NCBI GenBank assembly: GCA_963921195.1
Contig: OY992538.1
Span: 12,858,330-12,922,329, forward strand
Length of the DNA: 64,000 nucleotides
Source: Pegoplata infirma
Lineage: Eukaryota; Arthropoda; Insecta; Diptera; Anthomyiidae
Reading direction: 5' to 3'
Position 1 is the stretch's first letter. Each line of letters starts with the position of its first letter. Shown here one piece after another: positions 21,690 to 33,212 of this stretch. Under the pieces are notes generated by a model, which did no database searches, was not told where the DNA came from, and saw only the letters and a program-made list of their open reading frames with translations. The translations under genes were made by a program, and so were the position numbers.

Positions 21690-21860
21690 TCGGTCCCCTG
21701 TAGGTTAGTTGGTAGCGTGCTAGCCTTTGAAACTGGGGGTCGTGGGTTCGATTCCCACCAGAACTCTTGGTTTAGTCGCTACAACGAGGCGACGGTCATT
21801 GTTAGCAGTTGTCGTTTAGGTTGAAATTATTAAAAATGTTTTGTTATTTCATTTAAAAAA
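21690..21860 (+). mobile_element. tRNA-derived SINE (Pol III box A/B)
   Basis: Box A-like TAGGTTAGTTGG (21701-21712) and box B GGTTCGATTCC (21745-21755), with a perfect T-stem GTGGG/CCCAC. The acceptor ends do not pair and the anticodon stem is broken, so this is not a tRNA gene. An unrelated body (GAGGCGACGGTCATTG) and an A-rich tail follow, as in tRNA-derived SINEs. Confidence 0.65.
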
Positions 21861-22031
21861 TAAAATAAAAATACTTGATCATGGGATCAAAATTACTATA
21901 GTAATATATTATTATTATTACAATGTACAACAATTCAAACTTTTTGCAAAATTATGGGGTTCCGACTATTGATTCTAGTAGAGGAGACACAAAAAAGACG
22001 GTTAAGTATTATTAAAAATTATATAATTATA

Positions 22032-23412
22032 CAGGGTGGTCCAATAACAAGTACCTTTTTAAAAATGCAATGAAATCAACAATACTCAATATTTTTGGAA
22101 CCTTATGGTTTTATTTGAAAGAGCAAATATTCCCATTATTTATGGCAATCGACTTCATTCATGCGGCTGCCTGGGTTCGCTCCGCAGTAGTTCATCCTCG
22201 GCACACATTTTTCTAATGTTTCTGGGTTTATCTCCCGAATGGCTTGAACGATATTCGTCGAAAGGGCCTAGAATATTTCTGAATTTCCCATGTTGCATGG
22301 ATCTTTAACAAGACCCCTCAAAAAAATGTCTAAAGGGTTTAAACCGCAGCTCTGAAGTGAGCAATTGTCACCGCGAATATGGCTAAAAACACGATTTCCG
22401 AACTAAGTGCGCAAATATCGATTTTTTGATGGACTGTGGGACATATTGTGACATCCTTCTCTAAACAAATGTCATCCAAGTTGATATATTCTATTACGGC
22501 CAACAAAAAGTCGGTAATCATGGCTCTGTAGCCTCATCTTTGACGAAAATGGGGTTTTCAGCTGTATTTTTGAAAATATTGCGTAATGATGCTGAATGCG
22601 TATTGCGTAATGATGCTAAATGATACTGAAATCTGATGCTTCCTTCGAATTTTTCGTGATTCACGCGATTCCCGCGTGAATCATGCGTGATCGTGAGTGC
22701 GCGTGATTAGTAAAAATAGTTTTGTCCGTGAGCGTGCGTGAGTAATTTCTGTTTCGTGAGTTTGCGTGATTGTTTTGTGCCTTCGGAAATAGAAAACAAG
22801 TAAGAAAATTGTCATAATATTGAATTTTGAGGGTAATTAATAAAAAATTTTGATTTAAATAAATTTTTATGATTGTTTTTTTAGGAAATTATATACTTTT
22901 TGTGCAAGAAATCAAAAAAAGTAAAATAAAAATTTGTTTATTTTAATTTCGTGGAGCGTGATTATTTCGTGAGCGTAAGAAAAATATTTTTATTTCGTGA
23001 GCGTGATCATGCGTGAGTCAAAATTCACTCACGTCAAAATTCACCCATCTCTACTTCCTATAGATGAATTGGATTCTTAACAATACCGTTCGGGTTTTCC
23101 GATCTCAAGATGTAGCAATTTGTTTGCTAACATAACCTCATTTGAGTGCTTTATTTCGGTTAAAAACATTTTTTCGAAAATCGAACAGTTTGGCAACGCA
23201 GTACTGCGCTACAACGCGATACAGCGGAGCAAGCCGAGGACGCATCAATGAAGTCGTTTGCCATAAAAAATGGGAATGTTTGCTCTTTCAAATAAAGCCA
23301 TAACATTCCAAAAAAGTTGAGTATTGATCATTTTATTGCATTTTTAAAAAGATACTTGTTATTGGACCACCCCACCAAAAAGATACTTGTTATTGGACCA
23401 CCACCCACGGTT
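22032..23412 (-). pseudogene. Degenerate mariner-like element with transposase remnant
   Basis: The ends are inverted: CAGGGTGGTCCAATAACAAG at 22032, and at the right CTTGTTATTGGACCACC, the right end being partly duplicated (23345-23375 and 23376-23400). The left end follows TA. On the - strand, about 22520-22250, shifting frames resemble a Tc1/mariner catalytic domain: INLDDICLEKDVTICPTVHQ corresponds to the usual '..DD.WFQQDGAT.H' block, and LNPLDIFLRGLVKD to 'LTPLD.FLWG..K'. Frameshifts and stops make it non-functional. A GTGAG-repeat element is inserted at 22655-23057. Confidence 0.7.
22655..23057. repeat. GTGAGCGTGA minisatellite element, copy 3
   Basis: Sits inside the mariner-like relic. 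It runs from ATTCACGCGATTCCCGCGTG through GTGAGCGTGATCATGCGTGA to CACCCATCTCTA. CTTCCT flanks both sides, compatible with a decayed target duplication. TAGAGATGG termini fit the hAT consensus YARNG. Confidence 0.65.
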
Positions 23413-24153
23413 AAAGTTTCCCATCTTTGGCTTGTTCTTGCAGTATATCGGTATATAGAACTATGTTTTCTTTACATTTGAGGTGTAGACTTTTTTTCAG
23501 CAACTTTTTAGAAAATATTATGGCAAATATTAACCCTCTAACTCCCCCTCATAACGGTATTTTTGGCTCTATTCTTACAAATCGTAAAAATCACCCCGAA
23601 AGAAATTCACCGATTTGTTCTGAAGATATTTTTACTTCGGTAAAACCATTTTTTTAAAAAGTTGAAAATTTGAAAAGTTAGCAATATCTCGAAAACGGTT
23701 CTACTTTAAATTTTTTGGACTTAATTCACGGATTCAGCTTTAGATTCAATATGGAAAATCAATGCAAAATGTCGTGGATCGCCATTTTTTTTTTTTTGTA
23801 AACTAGTGTTATTTTTTAGTAAAATTACCAAGTTTTATTGATAGCTGATAGGTGGAAATATTTGGTGTACTCTGTTGAATTGGCAAAGTTTTTCTGTTAA
23901 AAATTAACTTTGAATAAACATCTAAATTGTACAGTTTTTTTAATAAAAGATTTAAAATAATCTCGTATACTTGTTATTGAATCTGATATACTTTTTTTTT
24001 CAGTGTGTAAAGATCGTATGATAAAATTAGTTGAGCAGTTAATTATGTCAAAACATTTGTTTTGTGATTTATATTTAGAAATTTTCTGTAATTTAACATA
24101 AAATATTTCTTTCTGTGTAATCTTAAGGAAAAGCTTGTTAAAACCGGTTAAAG
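23413..24153. other. Unassigned intergenic sequence
   Basis: AT-rich. Contains one GCAATATCTCGAAAACGGTT block of the dispersed repeat family (about 23690). No gene seen. Confidence 0.45.
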
Positions 24154-24189
24154 ATACACACTAGGGTGGAGCATATCTTCCTTTTTTCA

Positions 24190-24556
24190 GTAAGCCACAA
24201 AAACATTTTACGAAGTATTTTTGTCACCCAAAAATTTTTACAATAAAAAAAAATACACTAGAAAAAAATTTTACACTCAAAAAAAAAATGTTGTCAATTT
24301 TTTTTACAAAAATTACTAAAAAACGTTTTTCACTCAAAATAAAACATTTCTAATTAAAATACACTCGAAAAAAATTTACACTCAAAAAAAAATTTGGTCA
24401 AAAATTACAAAAAAAAAAGTTTTTTATTAAAAAAAAAATATTTTTAATTAAAATTGTTGAACTTTTTGTTTAAGTTATAAAATTTACTAAGGCATTGTGA
24501 AGGGTATTCATGGATTCGACCAAGTCGAATTTAACTTTTCTACTTGTTTTTTGTTA
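24190..24556 (-). repeat. DINE-like 5' part, reverse
   Basis: CATTGTGAAGGGTATTCATG, then GACCAAGTCGAATTTAAC and TTCTACTTGTTTTTTG, the reverse complement of the DINE 5' end, preceded by the characteristic ACACTC-AAAAAAA tracts. Confidence 0.7.
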
Positions 24557-25013
24557 CACACAAAAAGAAATCCTTGTTAAATTACTAGAAAAAGTTTCGT
24601 AATCCTATTTTACCACTATTTGACAGTTTTTCTTGTTTTTTAACAAAAAATTTCGATCGAAATTTACATTTTTTTTTAATATTTTACAAATTTACAACTT
24701 TTTAAAAAAAAAAAAAAACTGGTAAATTCACGAGAATTCCTTGTATGTTTTATTTTGCCAAAAAAGTTGTAATTAACAATTTTATTGCTAAAAAACTTGT
24801 AAAATTACAAAAAGCTCGTAATTTTTACTAGGAATTCTCGTAAAATTGGAGGTAGCAAAAATCTAGTAAAATCACAAGACCTCCTTGTAAGTTTCATCGC
24901 GTCAAAAAAATTGTAAATTTACAATTTTATTGGTTAAAAGCTTGTAAAAAAACAAAATTATTGGTAAAAATTATTTACAAAATTATTGTAACTGTACAAG
25001 TTTTTTTTTAGTG
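24557..25013. mobile_element. CAC-type MITE of the TTGTAAAATTAC family (TA duplication)
   Basis: CACACAAAAAGAAATCCTTG start and TTTTTTTTTAGTG end, flanked by TA/TA. The interior has TTGTAAAATTACAA and GGAGGTAGCAAAAA repeats found at 6.2, 7.9 and 8.3-8.7 kb. Confidence 0.7.
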
Positions 25014-25015
25014 TA

Positions 25016-26095
25016 ACACTACGAAATATTGGTCTAGGTCCCCATAAAGTATACATATTCATGATCCTTGATCGATTTTAAGTCAATCTAGCGATGTCTG
25101 TCCGCCCGCCTGTCTGTTGAAAACACGCTAACTTTTGAAAGACTTTACTAAGGCTGCTGAAGTTTGGCATATACGTTTGTTATTCGCCTGGCTAGGTTGG
25201 AATTACATTTCAGCAAAATCGGTCCAGTAGTTCAAAAGTTATAAGCCAAAGAGTGAATTTCGGCAAGGGTTTTTCGCGAATTTAGGAGTTAAAAAACACG
25301 CTAACTTTCGAAGGACAATCCTGAGGCTACTAAAGCTATGCAGATATATTTGAACAGTTCATGCGAATAAGGACGAATAGACCATTTGTATTATTTTACA
25401 TATGACGATAAAAACGCAGGAAACGGCTAAAAACAAATATTTTTTCCAACATTTTTGCATAATGCACTAATCCATTAATGCAAAAAAGTTCACAAAAATA
25501 TAAGTTTTAAACCGTTTCCTGCGTTTTTATCGTCATTTGTAAAATTATACAAATTGTCTATTGGTCATTATTCGCATGAACTGTTCATTTGTTGTGTCGT
25601 TTTTGTTGTCTGGTTTCAATTTCAGCAAAATCGGTGCAGTGGCTCAAAAGTTATGAGCAAAACCATGAATTTCAGATTGGTTTCACCTTAAATTCACGTG
25701 TTGGAAAAAACGGAAAAAAAGCTTAAAAAATTAGTAAGCCACAAAAATATTTTGCAAAGCATTTTTGTCGCTTAAAAATATTTAAAAAAAATACACTAGA
25801 AAAAAATTTTAAACTCAAAAAAAATTTTACACTCAAAAAAAAATTACACTCAAAAAATTTGTTTGTCAATTTTTTTAAAAATTTACTAAAAAAGTTTTTT
25901 CCTCAAAATAAAACATTTCTAATTAAAATACAGTCAAAAAAAATGTTTACACTCAAAAAAAAATGTAGTTAATTTCTTTTTTTACAAAAATGACAAAAAA
26001 AAAGTTTTTTACATAATAAAATATATTTCTAATTAAAATTGTTTAATTTTTTGTTTGAGTCATAAAGTTTACTAAGGCATTGTGGAGGCACTAAA
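25016..26095 (-). repeat. DINE-like repeat, reverse, with foldback insertion
   Basis: Reverse 3' block GGTCCCCATAAAGTATACAT and GTCTGTCCGCCCGCCTGTCT, then the GGTCCAGTAGTTCAAAAGTT block, interrupted by the foldback at 25347-25588, then the 5' tracts. The terminal hairpin is missing. Confidence 0.7.
25347..25588. mobile_element. Small palindromic foldback
   Basis: GAACAGTTCATGCGAATAA at the left against TTATTCGCATGAACTGTTC at the right. The arms continue through TGACGATAAAAACGCAGGAA / CCTGCGTTTTTATCGTCA for about 100 bp. ATTT flanks both ends. Confidence 0.8.
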
Positions 26096-26165
26096 AGGCA
26101 ATTATTCTGACCCTACGATTTTGAAATTCGAAAAAAATTAAAATTTGCTCCACCCTAATACACAC

Positions 26166-27456
26166 ATTATGACTAGGGGCTTTTATATCGTGATGTTTGT
26201 ATGATATTTTTTTGTGGATTTTTGGCCAGTAGCTGATAGAAATGACGTTTAAAAAAAAAAACACCAAAATTTTGAATTTCAATTGACATGATTTGTTTGT
26301 GAGAGCTTTACTATCTGTCTAACTAATGTTGAACTAAACGAACTTTAAAAATTTACACACTAACGTGCATACGGGGATACTATTTCGAAAACAACGTGTT
26401 CATTTAGTATTTGTCTGAAATCCAAAAATAAAAGAAAACCCATATTTAAATCTATCCATCGAACTAATGGCCAACACAAAAAACACCGTTTGTTGCAATA
26501 ACAAATACATAAACAAAAAAAAATCAAAAAACCAAAATAAATAAAAAATTAAAAATTAATGTCAACTCAAACAAAAGTTATTTATGTATATTAGGTTGTT
26601 TTGAGACAACCTAAAAATAAGATTTAAAATCATTTCAGACTTAAACTAAGTAAGTTGCTCGATTTTCACGTGAAAATCTGTCAAAATCCATAAAAAAAAA
26701 AACGTAAATTTCACACTGGCTTTACAAAAGCTTTAAAATTTTGCTAAAGAGGTATTCTGTTCGGTGGTGAAAACCCCAAACGCCGGTAAAATAACCTAAA
26801 ATATGTTGCAGCAAATTTTTTTTTAATTTTCAGACCTTTTAAAAAGCGGTGAAATTTGATATTTAGAATTAAAATGGCACTGTAAACATTAATTATTTCA
26901 GATAAATCGAAAAAAATTACTAAAAAATATTGTAAATTAAAGTTATTTTATGTAAGCCGATGTGCGAAACATAACCAAACATATGACTGTAAAATTTTCG
27001 ATACAAATTATTTGATGTTTCGAAACATTTTTTTTTTCTCACCGGTGAACAACTTACAGGACTTTAACAAGACAATGAACGTTTAAAGAGCAAAAATTTC
27101 TTGTTTACAAACAATCAGTCAGTAGTCGGTAAAAAATCAATGACATTTAGTAAAAAAATAAATATTCCTTAAAATTAAAAAAAAAATATATTTATTTACG
27201 TCAAAAAGTGTTTTTATTACTTTACACAAAAAAAAAACATGACTGTTTAATGTTAACCTTGATTTTTTTGTATTTTAATGGTTCAACAAACAAAAAAGGT
27301 TATTCAGGAATCAAGTTAAGCTAATTTGACGCAAATAAATTCAAGCCCAAAGATTTCCAAAATTACAAAAATAAAAAATATTCTAGATACATCTCCAAAA
27401 CATTTTCAAATACTTAAATATTAGAGTACATATAAGAATTACAAATTAATTTAAAC
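26166..27456. other. Unassigned intergenic sequence
   Basis: AT-rich and non-coding to my reading; no delimited element, RNA or gene. Confidence 0.45.
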
Positions 27457-27627
27457 TTAATGACCATGGACAGGATTTTCATGCATTAAAAAACTATGTT
27501 TTAGGCGCCTAAAATATGCACTAAAGAACCTTAAAATATGCACTAAAAACTAAAACAAGTAGAAAAGTTAAATTCGACTTTGCCGAATCTATGAATACCC
27601 TCCACAATGCATTTTTAAAGAATAGTA

Positions 27628-28431
27628 CACTCAAAATAATAGCTCTGTAAAATACTCTGTAAAATGACTGTAATCTCAATTCAACAGATATTTGACAGAG
27701 TTTTCTGTCAAAATACAGATTTAATGAAAATATTTTGTATTTTGTTGTGACAAAAAAACAAAGTTTCCTCTGTTATATTACTTTTTACTTCGTAATCTTA
27801 ATTTTACAGATAATTAAGAGAGTTTTCTGCTAAAATACAGATCTAAGCAAAATACTTCGTATTTTTTATAACCAAAAAAGTTTTCTGTTTTGAGTAGTTT
27901 TTGTTGTTGTTACCAAACATCAAAATTTTATCTGTATATTTTTTTTTGTGAGAAAAGTTGAAAAAGTAGCAAAAAAAGTTACCAAATTTTTTTTTTCAGA
28001 AATCTTATAAAAATTTTACAAAATAACATGCATTTAACTAAACTCTATAAATTAACAGAGTTTTTTCTGTAAATTTTTTTTTTGCATCAAATGCATTTTA
28101 CAAATATATGTAAATTTACATAGTTTTCTTTGCTAAATGGTGGTTTACTTAACCAATATTTTACTAGAAACTCTGTAAATTAACAGTTTTTTTGTCCTAA
28201 TCATTTTACAGAGTTTTATAGTAAAATTACAGAGTTTTCTCTGTAAAAAGCTTTCATATTTAACCAATATTTTTCTATAAGCTCTGTAAATAAACAGTTT
28301 TTTCTGTCAAATTCATTTTACAGAGTTTTTTAGTAAAATTACCAAGAAATGTTGTTAGCTGGAAAAGTATGGTGTACTCTGTTAAATTAGCAGAGTTTTT
28401 CTGTAATTTAACAGAGTTATTATTTTGAGTG
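27628..28431. mobile_element. CAC-type MITE (TA duplication) in DINE
   Basis: CACTCAAAATAATAGCTCTG start and CAGAGTTATTATTTTGAGTG end, flanked by TA/TA. The interior repeats ACAGAGTTTT motifs. The empty site is seen in reverse at about 33117-33150. Confidence 0.85.
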
Positions 28432-28838
28432 TACATTTTTTAACATGAAAAAATAAACAATTTTGATTAGAAATATTTAATTTTGAGTAAAAAACTCTTT
28501 TTGTCATTTAAAAAAAAAAGCAAAATTACTAATTTTTTTTTTTTTGAGTGTAAAATTTTTTTCGAGTGTAATGTTTTTTTTACTGTAAAAATATTTCTGA
28601 GTGAATGCACGTACGTATGTACACAAAATATTGTCATTTTTGTAAAAAAAAAAACTAAATTTTTTTTAGTGTAAAATTTTTTTGAGTGTAAAATTTTTTG
28701 TCGATTGTAATTTTTAAGTTACCAATGCTTTTGAAACTAAACAAGTTTAAGAAGCATTGCTTTCAAATTAAACAAGTTTGAAAAGCATTGTTTAGTTACT
28801 ACCAATGCTTTTAAAACTTGTTAAACACGTGGCATTTA

Positions 28839-29678
28839 TATGGTGTTCAATTAATCGGGTTTTTTTTATTGTTCGATTTAACGATTAATCGACATTTGGT
28901 ATTTTTGATTTATTCGATTAAACGAATAAGTTTTTAAAATTGTTCAATTAATCGAATAATTCCAAATTCAAAAATTTTAAAAATTTCAGGATTTTTTTCT
29001 GACATTTTTAGAAAAAATTTTACTTGAGTAAATAAACAATATTAATAACAAGTATTTAACGATTTTATAAACAAAAAAAAACGTAAAAGCATTACAAAAT
29101 TTACAAAAATTTTAGTTTTCTGCAATTTTATTTGAGAAAATTTAAAAAAAAATAATTTTGGAGATTTCAAAAATGTAAAGAATTTAAAAATTGGTTTTGT
29201 TGCCAAATTTATATAGATTTCCGATATAACAAACATTTTGTATTTATTATCTGTTTTGTTTTTGTTATTTAATTTTTTTATAATTTAGTGGGTTTTTGCT
29301 CAAAACTCAAAAATTTTACCGATTTTAGCACAGTCATAGAGTAAATTTTTATTAGGTACTTATTTTTATCCGTTTAACAAATCCAAGAATCAGGAGCAGC
29401 AAAAATCCGAAAAAAATCAAATAAGGACCATTCTAGTAAACATGACTGTTTTTTTTTAATATTAATGATCACATACCTTTGGTTTGTTTATTTGACTTAA
29501 AACTTTTAAAAAATTATACATGTTTCCAGAAAAACTTATTATTATTTTTATTCGATTAATCGGCATAAATCCTTCGATTAATCCTTTAATCGAAATTAGC
29601 AATTTTAAATCAATCGAACAGTTATTCATCTAAAATTGTTCGATTAATCGAACAATAATTAATCGGCTGAACACTCTA
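28839..29678. mobile_element. hAT-type element nested in DINE
   Basis: TATGGTGTTCAATTAATCGG start and CGGCTGAACACTCTA end. The perfect 8-bp duplication GGCATTTA flanks it (28831-28838, 29679-29686). The empty site (AAATGCCACG) is present in the reverse DINE near 32750. It contains clustered ATTAATCGAA motifs near both ends. Confidence 0.9.
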
Positions 29679-30649
29679 GGCATTTAAGATGAAACTAATC
29701 TGGAATTCATGGTTTTGCTTATAACTTTTGAACCACTGGACCGATTGAGCTGAAATTTAATACCAAACAGACCTAGGGAACGGCAAAGATACATGTTAAG
29801 CTTCAGCATTCTTATTATTGTCTTTCGAAAGTTATCGTGTTTTTTACCTCGTAAATTCGCGAAACACCCTAGCCGAAATTTACTCTTTTGCTCATAACTT
29901 TTGAACCACTGGACCGATTTGGCTGGATTGCAATACCAACCTGGCCAGGCAAATGACCAACATATATGTCAAACTTCAGTAGCCTCTGAAAAGTCTTTCA
30001 AAAGTTAGTGTGTTTTCTACGGACTGACGGACATCGCTAGATCGACTTAAAATAGATCGAGGATCATAAATATGTATACTTTATGGGGTCCTAGATCAAT
30101 ATTTCGAGGTGTTACAAACGGAATGACAAACTTATATATACCCTCTATCACTAGAGTGGAGGGTATAAAAATATGCACTAAAAATTATAAAAATAGTGCA
30201 TTTTTAGTTTTATAAACAAAAATCTCCACATTATTCAAAAATTTCATTTCGATTTAAAATTTTTACTTTGTTAGCTTATTAACGAAAAAAAAATCCTTTT
30301 GGTTGGACAAGTATTTAAAAAAAATTCAAAAATTGACCTCGAAAAAAATTAACGATGTCCATAAAACGGTCATTAAAAATCGAAAAAAACCCAAACTAAA
30401 ATTTTATACAAAATATAACCCAAAAATATGCATTTATAGCGAAATAATAGCAAAATTTGCAAATATATGCATTTTCGGTAAAATATGCAAAAATATGCAC
30501 TAACGAATCGATGCCATTTTCAAGCAAATTCTTTGATTAGCAAAGATATTTGGTTTATGCTGTTCTAAGACGAACAGGAAAAAACATGCATTTGCATGAA
30601 AGTCCTCTCCTTGTTAATGACAAATAAAAGAAATGAAACATAATTCATA

Positions 30650-31192
30650 CACTCAGAAAATTATGTAAGTTGCTACATGTTAGTTTGTATATTTTACAGT
30701 ATTTAGTTGTTTTCAACTACAAAGTCAGTTTTTTTTATCAAAAATATCAAACAACTATTTCTGTTAGTTATTTTAAGTCGTTTTTTTGAACAACTAACAA
30801 AAAAGTACTGTAATGTAGTAACAGTTATTTAAAGTAGTTATTTTATTTTTTGTATCTCTGAAAAATTTTCAAAGTTTTTTTTCATTTTTGTTTTTCTTAT
30901 TTTTCACAACTTTTTAAAAAAAAAAAAAACTTGGAAAAAATTTGAAAATTTTTTAAAAAAAAATTAATTATTTATAGATTTTTTTATTTTTACTATATTT
31001 TAGTTTTTTTGACTACAAATATAAGTAGTTTTTACTACATAAGTCAGTTGTTTTTTGTCAGTTAAAATAACTAACATTATCAGTTGATTTAACTCAAAAA
31101 GTAGTTGACCCCAAAATAACAAAATAACTACTTTGTAATAGTTACTTTAACTGACATTTTCAGTTGATTTTACTAACATAATTTTTTGAGTG
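30650..31192. mobile_element. AGTTATTTTAACTG MITE, copy 1 (TA duplication)
   Basis: CACTCAGAAAATTATGTAAG start and TAACATAATTTTTTGAGTG end, TA/TA flanks. The interior is made of CAACTAA/TTAGTTG-type motifs. Confidence 0.8.
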
Positions 31193-32475
31193 TAGTGTAA
31201 CTTTGGACCGCGGCATGTTCGGTTGAATCAGGCGCAGATCCTGATTCAAAAAAAAAGACTTAACTTAAACTTTGGAAAAATTTTCTTCAAAATAGTTTAT
31301 AAGTTTTCCCACAATTTAGTAAAATTTAACTAAACTTATTAAACTAAATTTAATACATGTTAGTTGTTCGTATATTTTATGATAGTTTATAAGTTTATAA
31401 GTTTTCCCACAATTTAGTAAAATTTAACTAAACTTATTTAACTAAATTTAATACATGTTAGTTGTTCGTATATTTTATGATAGTTGTTTTTAACTACAAA
31501 GTCAGTTGTTTTTGTATGAAAAATATCGAACAACTATTTTTGTTAGTTATTTTAAGTCTTTTATTGAACAACTAACAAAAAAGTACGGTAATGTAGTAAA
31601 TGTTATTTAAAGTAGTTAATTTTATTTTTTATCTCTGAAAAATTTTCTATGTTTAAAAAAAACTCATTATTTTAATTTTTCTTTCACTGGTTTTTCAAAA
31701 AATAAAAAAAATTGGTCTTCAATTTTTGTTTCTCTGAAAAACATTCTAACAATAAGTTTTTTTTTTTTTATTTTAAATGAATTCATTTACATTTTAGGAC
31801 TAGATTGGATCAAGACCCTAATAGGTTCATGTCGACTCGACTAATAGGTTCATGTCGACTCGAGACCCCGTTGGGTCCAAAACTTTTGTCCGTTTCGCTG
31901 TTCCTTGCTAAGTTTTTGATATACGGTAATAAGGGTCCTGATAGGGTCTTGAGAATCTTAAAAACTGGATATCTCAAAAACTATTATTCTAAGGGCTTTC
32001 GGGTATTTTGCGGTAGTTTTCTACGAGCAAATGGCTACAAACTTTTTCGCATGCCGACAGTATTTATCGATATATGGGCATATATAAAATCTCTGGAATG
32101 TGAAATTTTAGATTCAAAATTAGGGACTCAGGACCCCGACAGATGTGTAGAGCTAGGGTAGAGCTAGGGTATTTTGTATTTTTCTTTGCAGTACTTTCTA
32201 TCTTGCTTAGTTTTCAACACTGATGCCATTTAGCGCTTTTTTTGGAATTCTCTTAGGATTTTTTGACCTTCTTAGAAGCAATTTTTTTTTAAATACTTTT
32301 TCTTAAAAAAGGCTGTTCAAAAATGAGCCATTTATAAAAAAAGTATTTAAAAAAATATGCTTCTAAGAAGGCCAAAAGACCATAAGAGAGTTTCAAAAAA
32401 CGCGATATTTGGCATCAGTGGTTTTCAAGATATCGCTATTTTGAATTTTTAACTAAATTCTAAGAAGTTATTAAC
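31193..32475. repeat. Mosaic of repeat fragments incl. tandem duplication
   Basis: A ~90-bp segment (TTTTCCCACAATTTAGTAAA to TATTTTATGATAGTT) is duplicated in tandem at about 31293-31475 and followed by a partial copy of the AGTTATTTTAACTG MITE. 31800-32170 matches 19370 and 36300 fragments. The long open frame at 31805-32161 has no recognisable homology. Confidence 0.55.
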
Positions 32476-32489
32476 TAAATTCTAAGAAG

Positions 32490-33212
32490 TACACTTATTC
32501 AGCAATCCAGCCAAATCGGTCCAGTGGTTCAAAAGTTATGAGCAAAAGAGTAAATTTCGGCAAGGGTTATTCGGGAATTTACGAGATAAAAAACACGATA
32601 ACTTTCGAAAGACAATAATGAGACTGCTAAAACGTGGCATGTATCTTTGCCGTTCCCCAGATCTATTTGGTATTGAATTTCAGCTCAATCGGTCCAGTGG
32701 TTCAATAGTTATAAGCGAAACCCCGAATTTCAGATTGGGTTCATCTTAAATGCCACGTAAACAAGTTTTAAAAGCATTGGTGGTAACTTGACTTAGTTTT
32801 AAAGCAATGCTTTTTAAACATGTTCAGTTTTAAATGCATTGGTAACTTAAAAATTACACTCGAAAAAAATTGTACACTCAAAAAAAAATTTACACTAAAA
32901 AAAAGTTTTGTTTTTTTTTACAAAAATGACATTATTTCGTGTACATATGTACGTACGTGCATTCACTCAGAATTATGTTTACAGTAAAAAAAACAGTACA
33001 CTCGAAAAATGTTTTACATTCAAAAAAAAATTTGTAATTTTTCTTTTTGTTTCTTAAATGACAAAAAAATAGTTTTTTACTCAAAATAAAATATTTCTAA
33101 TCAAAATTTTTAATATTTTTCACGTTAAAAATGTACTTTCCTTTAAAAAAGGAATTGTGGAGGGTATTCATAGATTTCGGCAAAGTCGAATTTAACTTTT
33201 CTACTTGTTTTT
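32490..33212 (-). repeat. DINE-like repeat, reverse, 3'-truncated
   Basis: CCAAATCGGTCCAGTGGTTC twice, the ACACTC-A tracts and the 5' end CTTTTCTACTTGTTTTTTTC. It provides the empty sites for the insertions at 27628 and 28839. Confidence 0.8.

Larger units (their letters stand above)
24162..26157. mobile_element. hAT-type element with 8-bp duplication
   Basis: Terminal inverted repeat TAGGGTGGAGCA / TGCTCCACCCTA. The perfect 8-bp duplication ATACACAC flanks it (24154-24161 and 26158-26165). It contains two reverse DINE copies, a CAC MITE (24557-25013) and a foldback (25347-25588). No transposase was seen. Confidence 0.88.
27556..30172 (+). repeat. DINE-like repeat nested in hAT, with two insertions
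   Basis: 5' AAACAAGTAGAAAAGTTAAA to 3' ACTAGAGTGGAGGGTATAAA. Without the insertions at 27628-28431 and 28839-29678 it is about 1.0 kb. Confidence 0.85.
27465..30613. mobile_element. hAT-type element hosting a nested DINE
   Basis: Ends CATGGACAGGATTTTCATGC and GCATGAAAGTCCTCTCCTTG are inverted. The perfect 8-bp duplication TTAATGAC flanks it (27457-27464 and 30614-30621). The interior outside the DINE is AAATATGCACTAAAAA repeats, shared with the hAT at 50254-50826. No transposase seen. Confidence 0.88.

Noticed and set aside
21690..21775. Functional tRNA gene
   Set aside because: Box A, box B and the T-stem are good, but the acceptor and anticodon stems do not pair, so a SINE or pseudo-tRNA fits better.
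24162..30613. Transposase genes for the hAT-type elements
   Set aside because: No open frame with a hAT dimerisation domain or zinc finger was found; all copies look non-autonomous.
31805..32161. 118-codon open frame as a gene
   Set aside because: Starts at a non-ATG codon, repeats internally (GTTCATGTCGACTCGA twice), has no recognised domain, and lies in repeat shared with 19370 and 36300.
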